Shown: positions 1 to 7,167 of the stretch, piece by piece
How positions within the stretch are numbered: the first letter of the stretch is position 1
How the letters are laid out: the number at the start of each line of letters is the position of its first letter
DNA from: Actinobacteria bacterium UBA3086
Lineage (GTDB): Bacteria > Actinomycetota > Coriobacteriia > Anaerosomatales > UBA3086
NCBI GenBank assembly: GCA_002367305.1
Contig: DFBG01000082.1
Coordinates: 1-12,859, forward strand
Length of the DNA stretch: 12,859 nucleotides
Direction: 5' to 3'
Made by a program: the position numbers and the translations under genes
The notes under the pieces: generated by a model
What the model saw: only the letters and a program-made list of their open reading frames with translations
The model's database searches: none
What the model was told of the DNA's origin: nothing

Positions 1-354
1 GATCGCAGCCTCAACATCAAAGTTGGGCTTGTTGAGCATGAGCACGGCGAGGTTGACGATCCTCACCTTGAGACCGTGTCGCTCCATGTACTCGGCCATG
101 CTGGTGAAGCCCAGCGGATACATCTCAAATGCGGGTGTCGAAGGCACCATGTCGGACACGGGTCCGAACATGATGGAACGTTCGCGGAAGTCGTACACGC
201 TGGGCGCGTGAAGTAGAACGATGTCGATCTGCGCCATGAGATCCAGGCCCTTCTGTTGATGCTGCAGCGTGTACCCGACGTTCGCCCGGCAGCGTTCGTC
301 GCATTGATGCGGGCACGTTCCCGAATCAGTCACAAGCGAGCGGAAGTATACCAT
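1..354 (-). CDS. B12-binding/radical SAM family protein, N-terminal part
   Basis: This is the first 118 codons of a gene that continues beyond the left edge, so the radical SAM CxxxCxxC motif and the barrel are not visible. The start taken is ATG at 354; a later in-frame ATG at 237 would drop a conserved-looking Cys-rich leader, and neither has a good ribosome-binding site. The visible part carries residues TCPHQCDERC near position 14, then LLHAPSVYDFRE, a GP-SDMVPSTPAFEMYPLGF stretch, and an EYMERHGLKVRIVNLA segment. From memory these resemble the cobalamin-binding Rossmann region at the front of B12-dependent radical SAM proteins. Substrate and pathway are unknown. It is divergent from the gene at 519. 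The family call is by pattern recognition only; I cannot rule out another Rossmann-fold enzyme. Confidence 0.6.
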   Translation of the reverse strand, partial: MVYFRSLVTDSGTCPHQCDERCRANVGYTLQHQQKGLDLMAQIDIVLLHAPSVYDFRERSIMFGPVSDMVPSTPAFEMYPLGFTSMAEYMERHGLKVRIVNLAVLMLNKPNFDVEAAI

Positions 355-460
355 GCGACGCGGGCGCTTTCGCCCCTGCGTGAGGCGTGCTCTGCACGGC
401 AGTGAACGACCACGTGACCGACTGCACATATTCCACGACGAATAGCGTCTCCGCGGCAGG

Positions 461-474
461 GGAATTGCTACAAT
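461..474 (+). promoter_or_regulatory. possible extended -10 promoter of the gene at 519
   Basis: TGCTACAAT (466-474) matches an extended -10 (TGn plus TACAAT, five of six to consensus). No good -35 lies 16-18 bp upstream, which is tolerated by extended -10 promoters. It would give a leader of about 38 nt ahead of the GGGAG ribosome-binding site at 509-513. Confidence 0.35.
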
Positions 475-518
475 CAGTTAGCAGAATAACGAAGCCGACG
501 AGCCAACCGGGAGTTTTG

Positions 519-2246
519 ATGAGCAAGAAGAAACAGCACAGCGCCAAGACCGCCAAGACCGCCAAAACCGGCGCTGCGAAGCCCGACCCCCAGGCAATCG
601 CAGCGGACACAAGGCGACGTAGGATCGCAGTGATCGCTTTCGCCTTCTCAGGCATGGCCGCCCTCATGTACGAGGTACTCTGGACGCGCGAACTCTCATT
701 GGTGTTCGGGTCCACGGTCTACGCCGTTTCAATGATGCTCGCCGCATTCATGAGCGGTCTTTCGCTGGGAGCCTTCCTGGGCGGCCGATGGGCGGACCGC
801 AGCAAGGATCTCATCGCCCTGTTCGGGCGACTCGAGTTCGGCATCGCGATCTTCGGACTGCTCTCGCTGCCGCTGGTGCAGGTTCTGCCGGACGTGTACT
901 TCTTCGTCTACGACACCATTCGGCCGCCATTCGCGGTCTTCTTCGTGATCCAGATGTTCCTGTCGTTCATGATCATGCTCATCCCCACGACGTTCATGGG
1001 GGCCACGTTCCCCGTGGTCTCCAAGCTCAACACCTCCGCGCTCGATGAATTGGGCACGGACGTAGGCAACGTCTACTCGATCAACACCCTCGGCTCGATC
1101 GCCGGGTCCCTCGGCACGGGCTTCCTGTTCATCCCCTTGATCGGCGTCAAGGCGACGACGTTCGCAGCGGCGGCCCTCAACCTCGCGGTCGCGCTCGTTG
1201 TGACCGGCATCTCACAGACCGGCTTCAAGATTCCGCGAAAGACCATGGCGATCGGTATCATCGGACTGGCGATCGCGCTCGGATCGGGCGCGCTGGTCGG
1301 CCAGTCGGCGTACGCACACAGCTTCTACCGCATCGGCGATTTCGGAACATATGCTGAGTACGAGGAATATCGTGACGCCCTCGTGACCAAGTATTTCGCC
1401 GACGACGTGCACGGTCGCGTCGTCGTGTTCGAGACGCCGGATGGTGAACGTCACCTGCAGAACTCCGGCAAGGTGGAAGGCTCGACCGCGATTCTGGACC
1501 GACAGACCACCTCGCTTCTCGCGCTCGTGCCCATGGCGGCGAGCGAGAACCCTGAATCGGTCATGGTGGTCGGCCTCGGGACGGGCTTCACGTCGCTGGC
1601 CGCCCTCGATGCCGGCGCCAGATACGTGGACACTGTGGAGATCAACGACTCCGTGCTTGAGGCATCGCGCCTGTTCGTTGGCTCGGATGTCGAGGACAAC
1701 CCGCGCTCCGAGATACATGTCACCGACGCGCGCAACTACCTGAACGTCACGGATCGCACCTACGACGTCATCACCTCTGAGCCCAGTTACCCGCTCTCGA
1801 CGCACGTGTCACACCTGTTCACCAGCGAGTTCTACGAGCTCGCCAAGAGCCGCCTCAATGACGACGGTGTGCTCTGCCAGTGGATTCCTCGCTATCTGCT
1901 CTCCGACGAGGACACGCTGATGATGCTCAAGACGTTCCACGACGTCTTCCCCGAGGTCTACATGTGGGGCTCCAACCAGGGCGCCGATGAAGCCGTGGAC
2001 ATGCTGCTCATCGGCGTGAACGGCGACCGGGTGATCGATCCTGCCGTGGTGCAGGCGCGCGTGGAGAGCATGAGCGACTTGGAGCTGGACTTCGGGTTCT
2101 TTGGCAGCCCCGCTGATATCGCCGCCGCTGTCGCCGACGAAGACATCCTCGTCAACACCGACGATCTCCCCCACCTCGAGTTCCACACCCCCCGCAACCA
2201 GATCGAGTTCTACCGCGAGGGCATGGAGGCCCTGGGCGAACGCTAA
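519..2246 (+). CDS. Membrane protein fused to spermidine synthase-like domain
   Basis: A 575-residue protein. I start it at ATG 519, five bases after GGGAG (509-513); the open frame extends to 387 but those codons look non-coding. Residues 1-35 are a Lys/Ala-rich tail with a KTA repeat. Residues 36 to about 265 hold seven or eight hydrophobic segments. From about 270 there is a methyltransferase-fold domain with a GLGTG SAM-binding loop near 352, an acidic VEIND near 372, a DARNYL segment, and SEPSYP near 420 followed by HLFTSEFY, the counterpart of the spermidine synthase catalytic loop. This is the layout of proteins annotated as fused MFS/spermidine synthase. The usual D-S/T-x-D-P catalytic aspartates are not present in that loop, so aminopropyl transfer to putrescine is doubtful and the true substrate is unknown. 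The gene stands alone, divergent from the radical SAM gene and convergent with the cytochrome. Confidence 0.85.
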   Translation: MSKKKQHSAKTAKTAKTGAAKPDPQAIAADTRRRRIAVIAFAFSGMAALMYEVLWTRELSLVFGSTVYAVSMMLAAFMSGLSLGAFLGGRWADRSKDLIALFGRLEFGIAIFGLLSLPLVQVLPDVYFFVYDTIRPPFAVFFVIQMFLSFMIMLIPTTFMGATFPVVSKLNTSALDELGTDVGNVYSINTLGSIAGSLGTGFLFIPLIGVKATTFAAAALNLAVALVVTGISQTGFKIPRKTMAIGIIGLAIALGSGALVGQSAYAHSFYRIGDFGTYAEYEEYRDALVTKYFADDVHGRVVVFETPDGERHLQNSGKVEGSTAILDRQTTSLLALVPMAASENPESVMVVGLGTGFTSLAALDAGARYVDTVEINDSVLEASRLFVGSDVEDNPRSEIHVTDARNYLNVTDRTYDVITSEPSYPLSTHVSHLFTSEFYELAKSRLNDDGVLCQWIPRYLLSDEDTLMMLKTFHDVFPEVYMWGSNQGADEAVDMLLIGVNGDRVIDPAVVQARVESMSDLELDFGFFGSPADIAAAVADEDILVNTDDLPHLEFHTPRNQIEFYREGMEALGER

Positions 2247-2527
2247 GTCTCACGCACTTCAACGGTGGTGCTGATCGCCGCCAGGCGCCTCTCTCGCTCC
2301 GTCCTGCTCGGATTTGGTGTGGGCATACGATTCATTCGAGAGATGCCTTGCCTCCCAAGATTCTCTCAGATATCCCCTTCTGGGGACCCCCATGTGTCCG
2401 AGAACGTGTCGGTACTAGGTGAACGTTCGATCCAGAAATGGGAGCAGTTGTTCACCTACTGCCGACGGACGTGGATGCTCGATACCAATGAGTGGGGACA
2501 CGCTCGGGCACTCTCCAGGGCACAACA

Positions 2528-2547
2528 TGGCCCCGGCCTCGGGGCCA
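2528..2547. repeat. GC-rich inverted repeat
   Basis: TGGCCCCG and CGGGGCCA form a perfect 8-bp stem with a GCCT loop. No T-tract follows on the plus strand, and only ATGTTGTG follows on the minus strand. It could end transcription from either side or be a structural element; the function is not shown. Confidence 0.4.
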
Positions 2548-2558
2548 CATACCCACAG

Positions 2559-2631
2559 TGCGAACGCACACCTTTAGAGCAAGCCTCACCCAACTTTCCG
2601 TCGAGGGCCGTGACCCTTACCTGCGAACGCA
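2559..2631. repeat. Two copies of TGCGAACGCA
   Basis: The self-complementary-ended decamer TGCG-AA-CGCA occurs at 2559-2568 and at 2622-2631, 63 bp apart, each followed by a similar (C/T)ACC. It may be a decayed duplication or a pair of protein-binding sites in a region with no gene. Confidence 0.3.
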
Positions 2632-2692
2632 TACCCTCCGTATACTCGAGCGGTTTGCGGCTAACACGTGCTTACACCGGAACCAACACACA

Positions 2693-2730
2693 ACACAAAG
2701 GACCCGCATCCATGGTGTGGATGCGGGTCC
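2693..2730 (-). terminator. Terminator of the secreted cytochrome gene
   Basis: A perfect 13-bp stem (2700-2712 with 2718-2730) and 5-nt loop lies 38 bases after the TAA of the cytochrome. On the minus strand it is followed by CTTTGTGTTGTG, a T-rich though interrupted tract. Its place just after the distal stop at 2769, and not after the internal UGA, suggests the gene is organised as one long unit. Confidence 0.75.
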
Positions 2731-2768
2731 GTCACTGTTTCCAGCGATGCTGCTACATGAGGAAAGCC

Positions 2769-4613
2769 TTACGGCAGACCCTTGAGCAGCAGATCCCAAC
2801 CACCATCAGCGTTCTGGAAGTCAGTGTTGTCGCCGTTCCAGTAGGTGCTGTCACCGTGGCAGTCTATACACACAGAGTCGAGGTTCTCGACCGTATCTGC
2901 ATAGAACTGCTCGCCGGACTCGATCCAAGCAAGATCTCCAACCTCAATATCATCCGCGCGCAGGGCATCCGTCGTGTTCTCGGACTCCCAAGTCTGATAC
3001 CACCCAGCTGCGTAGTTATTGTAGTCAAGATCCGCAAGGGCGGAACGCGTATCGCCAGCGGCGATAGCAGTACCGTCGAAGTCAACACCAAAGATCTCGT
3101 CCTTCAGCATGTTGGCACCAAGCGTACGGTGCGGGAAGCTGAAGCCACCGTCGATGCACTTGCCAGAGAGGCCAGCGACCGCGGAAGTGTGCGCGTAGGC
3201 GTTAGGCATGAAAGTAGACTTGCCCTCCGTCAACTCCACGACACCGAATGCACCATTCGCTGCGAGAGACTTGCTCTCGTTCACGCCATGGCACTGGTTA
3301 CATGAGCTTGCACCACTGTGGCAGTTGCGGCAGTGGGGACCCTCGTTGTCATCTGAACCACCCGGGTTCAGGGGCATCGAGCGTGCTCAATGGCGCGGCT
3401 GCGCATCATGGCTGTAAGCCGTGACATACGTCGAAGTATGCTCGAGTGCTACGACCGCACCCTGCACCGAGGCGCCGGCGGCGCCGTCGTGGCAGTCGGT
3501 GCAGAACTCAGAGACTGCGAGCATGCCCGTGTTGTCGTCACCAAACTCAGCAGTCCCACCCATGCCCACCGGCTTCGGGTTCCAGGGGAGAGCCTTGTCG
3601 TAATCGTTGTTCTGGTCTCCGCCGTAATTGGGATCAGCGGGGCCATAGGGATCGTCCCAGTCGATTGCGAGCTTGTTATAGCCCTCGAAGGGACCTTCAC
3701 CAGCGACCTGAGCGTCTGTGGTGAAGCGCGTGTCCTCACCATCACCGTTGTCCGGGTTCTTGAGAAGCAAGAAACGTCCGGTCGGCCAGATCGGCTTCTT
3801 CTTGGTTACCGCGGTGATAATGCCGTCAGCGGCGCCAGTGGGGCTTGAGACGTCCGTCAAGAGCACGATGTTGCCCTCGTTCGGTGTCATGCCCCAGTAC
3901 GCGGCCTTGTCAGCAGTGAGCGTGGCTCCCTTGCTGGCGTCCAACACGTAGTTGCCGGCGAGGTTCGGGACAATGCCAGCAGCTGCCAACGTGGCGTCAT
4001 CAACAGGCACCGAACCGAACTTGGCGAAGACGGCCGTAACGGCAGTCGTCGGCTCCATTGCGCGACCTGGGTTGGCGAACGTGGTCAGCACGCGAGCAGA
4101 GTTGCCGTGCGGCGTATGACAGTCGAAGCAAGCCAGACCTTCTGAGTCACTGTAGGCAGGCTTGATGTCGACAGGTGCCAAACCCGTGTACCCAAGCGTG
4201 TGCCCGGTACCCATACCTTCGCCATCTTCACTTGTCACACCTGTTGCTGTGTATGCGTTGTCCATCTGAATGTTGATGGACGAGCCACCACCACCGACAT
4301 GACAGAAGTCACAAGCGGCCTCACGCGTGCTAGCGCGAAGCAGCATGTACGAACCAGCGGCGTAGTGAGTCGAGTGGCACTCCTGACACTTATTGGTCGT
4401 CGAGTTGTAGCCACCGTGCGGTCCACTGGTGTAGCCATTGGCACGAGTGTAGTAGCCGGCGTTGTAGTCATATGCATCGCCGAGATCTGCACTCGCGTCA
4501 CCATCAACTGAATAGTTGTAGCCGCTGTCGTTGTAACCTTCTGCCAGGGCGGGTGCAGCAGCGAGAGCGAGCATGGCCACTACGATGAGGGCCAGCGTGA
4601 GAATACGCTTCAC
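2769..4613 (-). CDS. Secreted seven-heme c-type cytochrome with in-frame UGA (candidate selenoprotein or interrupted gene)
   Basis: Read through its UGA this is a 614-residue secreted protein. GTG 4613 is the start: it lies seven bases after AGGGAGGT (4621-4628) and opens a clean Sec signal peptide ending ALA-E near residue 24. An upstream in-frame GTG (4658), 11 nt after another AGGAGGT, would spoil the signal peptide. Heme motifs CXXCH begin at residues 76, 101, 162, 371, 428, 438 and 582. Motif density is low, with long linkers, and CFDCHTPHG resembles the paired-CXXCH family. No transmembrane helix follows the signal peptide, so the protein should be exported. Codon 409 (3389-3387) is TGA, in the same frame as everything downstream: PRH-TGA-ARSMPLNPGG. 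No ribosome-binding site precedes the ATG at 3377, so a separate downstream gene is unlikely. Alternatives are a nonsense mutation, giving a 408-residue four-heme product, or a base error. Confidence 0.85.
3353..3371 (-). promoter_or_regulatory. SECIS-like hairpin after the UGA
   Basis: On the minus strand CTGAACC (3371-3365) pairs perfectly with GGTTCAG (3359-3353) around the loop CGGGT (3364-3360). The stem begins 15 nt after the UGA and the loop 22 nt after it, close to the geometry of bacterial SECIS elements, which lie just downstream of UGA inside the coding region and need a G near the start of a small apical loop. A bulged U like that of E. coli fdhF is not evident. A 7-bp hairpin can occur by chance. 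Confidence 0.4.
3387..3389 (-). other. In-frame UGA codon, candidate selenocysteine 409
   Basis: The codons run CGC CAT TGA GCA CGC TCG ATG, with no frame change on either side. Upstream (HDAQPRH) and downstream (three CXXCH motifs) both read as cytochrome. The codon is one base from TGC/TGT (Cys). The residue is not part of a CXXCH. If it is Sec or replaces a Cys it might act as a heme ligand or redox thiol/selenol, but that is speculation. Confidence 0.55.
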
Positions 4614-4682
4614 TTGTGTTACCTCCCTGAAGAATGTGTGTGTGTTTGCAGATATCACTTTGTTAGTTCACCTCCTAGACGT

Positions 4683-4693
4683 AGTGAATCACT
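4683..4693. promoter_or_regulatory. AGTGA-A-TCACT palindrome near the start of transcription
   Basis: A perfect 5-bp inverted repeat around one base lies over the predicted transcription start of the cytochrome. TCACT recurs on the plus strand at 4655, 4689, 4710 and 4750. It could bind a second regulator or be chance in an AT-richer leader. Confidence 0.3.
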
Positions 4694-4697
4694 CAGT

Positions 4698-4715
4698 ATG
4701 TTAACGGGTTCACTA
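4698..4715. promoter_or_regulatory. Rex-box-like operator
   Basis: The plus strand reads ATGTTAACGGGTTCACTA. It agrees with the actinobacterial Rex operator TGTGAACnnnTTCACA at 11 of 13 defined positions (4699-4714). It covers the -10 of the cytochrome promoter, the expected place for a repressor. A Rex-family gene lies at 11938-12594. Confidence 0.5.
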
Positions 4716-4726
4716 ATAATCCACAA
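4698..4726 (-). promoter_or_regulatory. Promoter of the secreted cytochrome gene
   Basis: TTGTGG (4726-4721) and TAACAT (4703-4698) stand 17 bp apart on the minus strand, matching three and four of six positions of the -35 and -10. The transcript would start near 4690, giving a leader of about 77 nt that includes two AGGAGGT-like sites (4670-4676 and 4621-4628). The spacing is ideal but the hexamers are only moderate. Confidence 0.45.
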
Positions 4727-4812
4727 TAATTACACTGATAAGATTCGATTCACTGTGCTATCAAACCTTCATATACCTCCTGTTCAGACGTACTAACGCA
4801 TGACTTCGCTAA

Positions 4813-4852
4813 TAAATAGCGAATGCCCCCACAGGGCCGAGGGGGCATTCGC
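4813..4852 (-). terminator. Terminator after the NHL-repeat gene
   Basis: A perfect 12-bp stem (4819-4830 with 4841-4852) with a 10-nt loop lies 36 bases beyond the NHL gene's TAG. On the minus strand it is followed by TATTTATTAG. This is a strong factor-independent terminator and separates the TPR/NHL unit from the cytochrome gene. An overlapping smaller hairpin, TTCGCTA/TAGCGAA (4805-4823), uses part of the same bases. Confidence 0.85.
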
Positions 4853-4888
4853 GCTCGTTCAATCCTTCACCAATTCTGAACTCTTTCG

Positions 4889-6352
4889 CTAGCTCTTGAG
4901 CGAGTACTCCTCGATCAACTCATCGTAATCAACAGTCTTGACGCCATGGTCGGCCATACGTTCACGCTGATCTCCATCCACGCAGAGAGCACGATGGCGG
5001 GCCAGCAGCAGGCGCTTCAGCCCAGTCGGGCGAACCACCTCGGCCAACCTCTCCTCATCCGCGAACTCAACTACCCCTTCGTCCAAGGACGATGCCGGCG
5101 ACACGGGCACCAGATACTCCCCGAGCAGAACACCCTCCTCTTCGACATTCTCGAACCGTTCGAAAACGTTTTCGAGAACATATACCTTCGAGTACACCGC
5201 GAGGATCAAGCGCGCATTGCCCTCTCCGATGGACCTCTCCAGCGTCTCGCTGGTGGCGAATATGCGACGACGGCCGAATAGCGGAAGGAGCGGGAGGAGT
5301 AGCAGCGGAAGCAGATACCACATCCACGGGTTACGCGCGACGATATTGTTCTCGTCAGGTGTGAGAAGTCGAACGATCTGCACACGATCGTTGAACGTAT
5401 CGGCGACTACAAAAAGGTCGCCCCCGATATGAGCGAGCGTGGTCGGCAAGTTGAACGAGCCATCGCTGGGACCACGGCTCTCGCCAAACTCCCAAATCGA
5501 CTCACCTGAGTCTGCGTCAAATATCTCGATCGTATGGCGGAACCCGTCGAGAATCACAACGCGACCTTTGGAGTCGATGGTGATCCCGCTCGGCGCAATG
5601 AATCGAACACCAGGGTCGTCCTGATACCGCGGGGGCTCACCAACGGTCCAGTCGACAGTAGCCGTGAGCTCACCGCTCATCTGAACTTTCTGAATTCGAG
5701 CGTTGTTTGTGTCTGCGACATAGATCGAGCCATCCCTGTCAACCGCCATGGCTCGCGGAAAATCAAACTGCCCCTCTGATACACCGCGGGTCCCAACCTC
5801 GTCCAGATACTCCCCCTGGGCACTCATGGCGACGATGGAGCCAAAACTCCCGACGTAAACAGTGCCGTCGGGGGCAACAGCTGGAGCAAGCGGCGACAGG
5901 ACCGGGGTCTCCCAGAGGAACTGGCCATCCAAGTCATAGCAGATTACCCGGAGACGCGCTCTATCGGTAACGTACAGGTGATTCGCAAGGCTGTCGGCAG
6001 CAATTCCAAGTGGCGACAGAAGCTGCCCCGGCGCCGTGCCATGCTCTCCGAAGTGCGTGATGTAGTCACCGTCAGGACTGAACTTCACCACGCGAGCCAC
6101 ATCTCGAAGCGTCACATACATATTGCCTTCATCATCAACGGCTGTGCCCACGGGATGCGCAAGGGGTTCATCGCCTTCGCCGTAGGTGTACATGGTTCGA
6201 ACGTGAATGATGCCCACATCAGAGGAGGATGTGTCGTCTGCAGCAGAAGGAGTCTCCCCTCCGGAAAGATACAGATAGAATCCACCCAGCCCAAGAAGCA
6301 CAACTAGGCTGATGAAAAGCAGCAAGAACAGAAGGCGGCGGTTGCCGGTCAT
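4889..6352 (-). CDS. Membrane-anchored NHL-repeat beta-propeller protein
   Basis: A 487-residue protein. ATG 6352 follows GGAGAGGTG by about nine bases. Residues 7-28 form a signal anchor. Residues 50 to about 330 contain repeated propeller units of the NHL kind, e.g. HPVGTAVDDEGNMYVT, SPLGIAADSLANHLYVTD, FPRAMAVDRDGSIYVADTNN, APSGITIDSKGRVVILD; about six blades. Residues 341-358 (WMWYLLPLLLLPLLPLF) form a second membrane helix followed by RRR, so the propeller should be outside and the last 124 residues in the cytoplasm. I do not recognise that cytoplasmic domain. The gene lies 23 bp after the TPR gene and upstream of the secreted cytochrome. NHL-repeat proteins are known neighbours of filament-forming cytochrome genes in Geobacter, so a scaffold or assembly role is possible. 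No enzymatic residues are seen. Confidence 0.85.
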   Translation of the reverse strand: MTGNRRLLFLLLFISLVVLLGLGGFYLYLSGGETPSAADDTSSSDVGIIHVRTMYTYGEGDEPLAHPVGTAVDDEGNMYVTLRDVARVVKFSPDGDYITHFGEHGTAPGQLLSPLGIAADSLANHLYVTDRARLRVICYDLDGQFLWETPVLSPLAPAVAPDGTVYVGSFGSIVAMSAQGEYLDEVGTRGVSEGQFDFPRAMAVDRDGSIYVADTNNARIQKVQMSGELTATVDWTVGEPPRYQDDPGVRFIAPSGITIDSKGRVVILDGFRHTIEIFDADSGESIWEFGESRGPSDGSFNLPTTLAHIGGDLFVVADTFNDRVQIVRLLTPDENNIVARNPWMWYLLPLLLLPLLPLFGRRRIFATSETLERSIGEGNARLILAVYSKVYVLENVFERFENVEEEGVLLGEYLVPVSPASSLDEGVVEFADEERLAEVVRPTGLKRLLLARHRALCVDGDQRERMADHGVKTVDYDELIEEYSLKS

Positions 6353-6375
6353 TCGCGATCACACCTCTCCGGAGC

Positions 6376-7101
6376 CTACTGGCCCTCGCTGTCAGTGGGA
6401 ACGCCGCCATCGTCATGCGGGTTCACCGTCTCGGTCTCTTCCACAGTGACGCCCAGGCGTTCAAGCGCGCCCGTGGCACGTTCATCGCCGGGTAGATATC
6501 GAAGCGCCTGCTCGTACTCAGCTATCGCGTCATCGGTCCTCCCGGCCTCCTCAAGAATCTCGGCGTAAATGATGCGCATATCCGCGGCCATGTACGATAT
6601 CTCGAGCGCCTGCTCCATTACCTCGAGTGCACCTTCAATGTCACCCTCTGCACGCTTGATCTGAGCCATGAGAAAGAGTGGCTCGGCATTGTCTCCAGCT
6701 GTATCGAGGGCGATTTCCTGCTCCACGCCTTCACGCGCCGCCTCGAAATCACCGACCAACATCATCATCTGAGCGTAGCGGCGAGGGATTCCCACCATCT
6801 CGCTACCGAATTCCCATGCCCGTGAGGCGTGCTCAATGGCGTCGTCATTCTTGCCAAGATCGAACTCGGCCTCAGCCAGTGTCATGAGAACAGTCGGGTC
6901 ATCTGGATACTTGGCGAGACCGTCAAGAAGGACCTGATAGTCTCTCTCGGCGACGCTGCTCGGCTGGTCGTCGAACAACGAACCAGACACGAGCATGAAC
7001 ACAATAACGCTGAGGAGAATGACGACCATACCGATGAGAGCAAAGATAACCGGTGAGGTTTCTCCGCCTACTCGTTGAGCGCTAGGCAGTGCTTTGGACA
7101 C
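6376..7101 (-). CDS. Membrane-anchored tetratricopeptide (TPR) protein
   Basis: A 241-residue protein when started at GTG 7101, nine bases after AGAGAGG (7111-7117). A TTG at 7131 would add ten residues but has no properly spaced ribosome-binding site. Residues 16-40 (PVIFALIGMVVILLSVIVF) are one membrane helix. The rest is helical repeats of TPR type, including ALEVMEQALEISYMAADMRIIYAEILEEAG and DDAIAEYEQALRYLPGDERATGALERLG, ending in an acidic, Pro-rich tail. It is the first gene of a two-gene unit with the NHL propeller (23-bp gap). TPR proteins of this shape often act in assembly of exported complexes or cytochromes, but the partner here is not shown. It somewhat resembles the TPR part of CcmI/NrfG-like proteins, without enough similarity to name it. 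Confidence 0.8.
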   Translation of the reverse strand: MSKALPSAQRVGGETSPVIFALIGMVVILLSVIVFMLVSGSLFDDQPSSVAERDYQVLLDGLAKYPDDPTVLMTLAEAEFDLGKNDDAIEHASRAWEFGSEMVGIPRRYAQMMMLVGDFEAAREGVEQEIALDTAGDNAEPLFLMAQIKRAEGDIEGALEVMEQALEISYMAADMRIIYAEILEEAGRTDDAIAEYEQALRYLPGDERATGALERLGVTVEETETVNPHDDGGVPTDSEGQ

Positions 7102-7167
7102 GCGCACGCACCTCTCTTCTTGATCGGACAACCTTCTCTTGCGCTTCGAGAATGCACCCTCGCAGGA

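Larger units (their letters stand above)
2247..2699. other. Gene-free convergent region
   Basis: I see no convincing gene on either strand in these 453 bases. Open frames here lack ribosome-binding sites and recognisable protein patterns. The stretch holds a GC-rich hairpin (2528-2547) and two copies of TGCGAACGCA (2559-2568 and 2622-2631). It separates the stop of the plus-strand gene from the terminator of the minus-strand cytochrome. Confidence 0.6.

Noticed and set aside
2492..2785. Small plus-strand open frame in the gene-free region
   Set aside because: No ribosome-binding site, no recognisable pattern, and it runs through the terminator into the antisense of the cytochrome.
2265..3305. 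Long plus-strand open frame across the cytochrome gene
   Set aside because: It has no recognisable domain and lies antisense to a clear CXXCH-containing gene; a shadow of that gene's codon bias.
3375..3389. Separate genes for the two halves of the secreted cytochrome
   Set aside because: The downstream ATG at 3377 has no ribosome-binding site and no signal peptide, and it is in the same frame four codons after the TGA; a heme protein could not mature without export.
3375..3395. Frameshift in the cytochrome gene
   Set aside because: Codon-by-codon reading shows both halves are in the same frame; only the TGA interrupts them.
4765..4781. Leader peptide ATG AAG GTT TGA after AGGAGGT
   Set aside because: The ATG is only two bases from the ribosome-binding motif and upstream of the predicted promoter, so it is unlikely to be translated from the cytochrome transcript.
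4614..4888. c-di-GMP (GEMM) riboswitch in the cytochrome leader, as found before some multiheme cytochromes
   Set aside because: The conserved GGCAAACC and GACGCAAAGCC-like blocks are not present.
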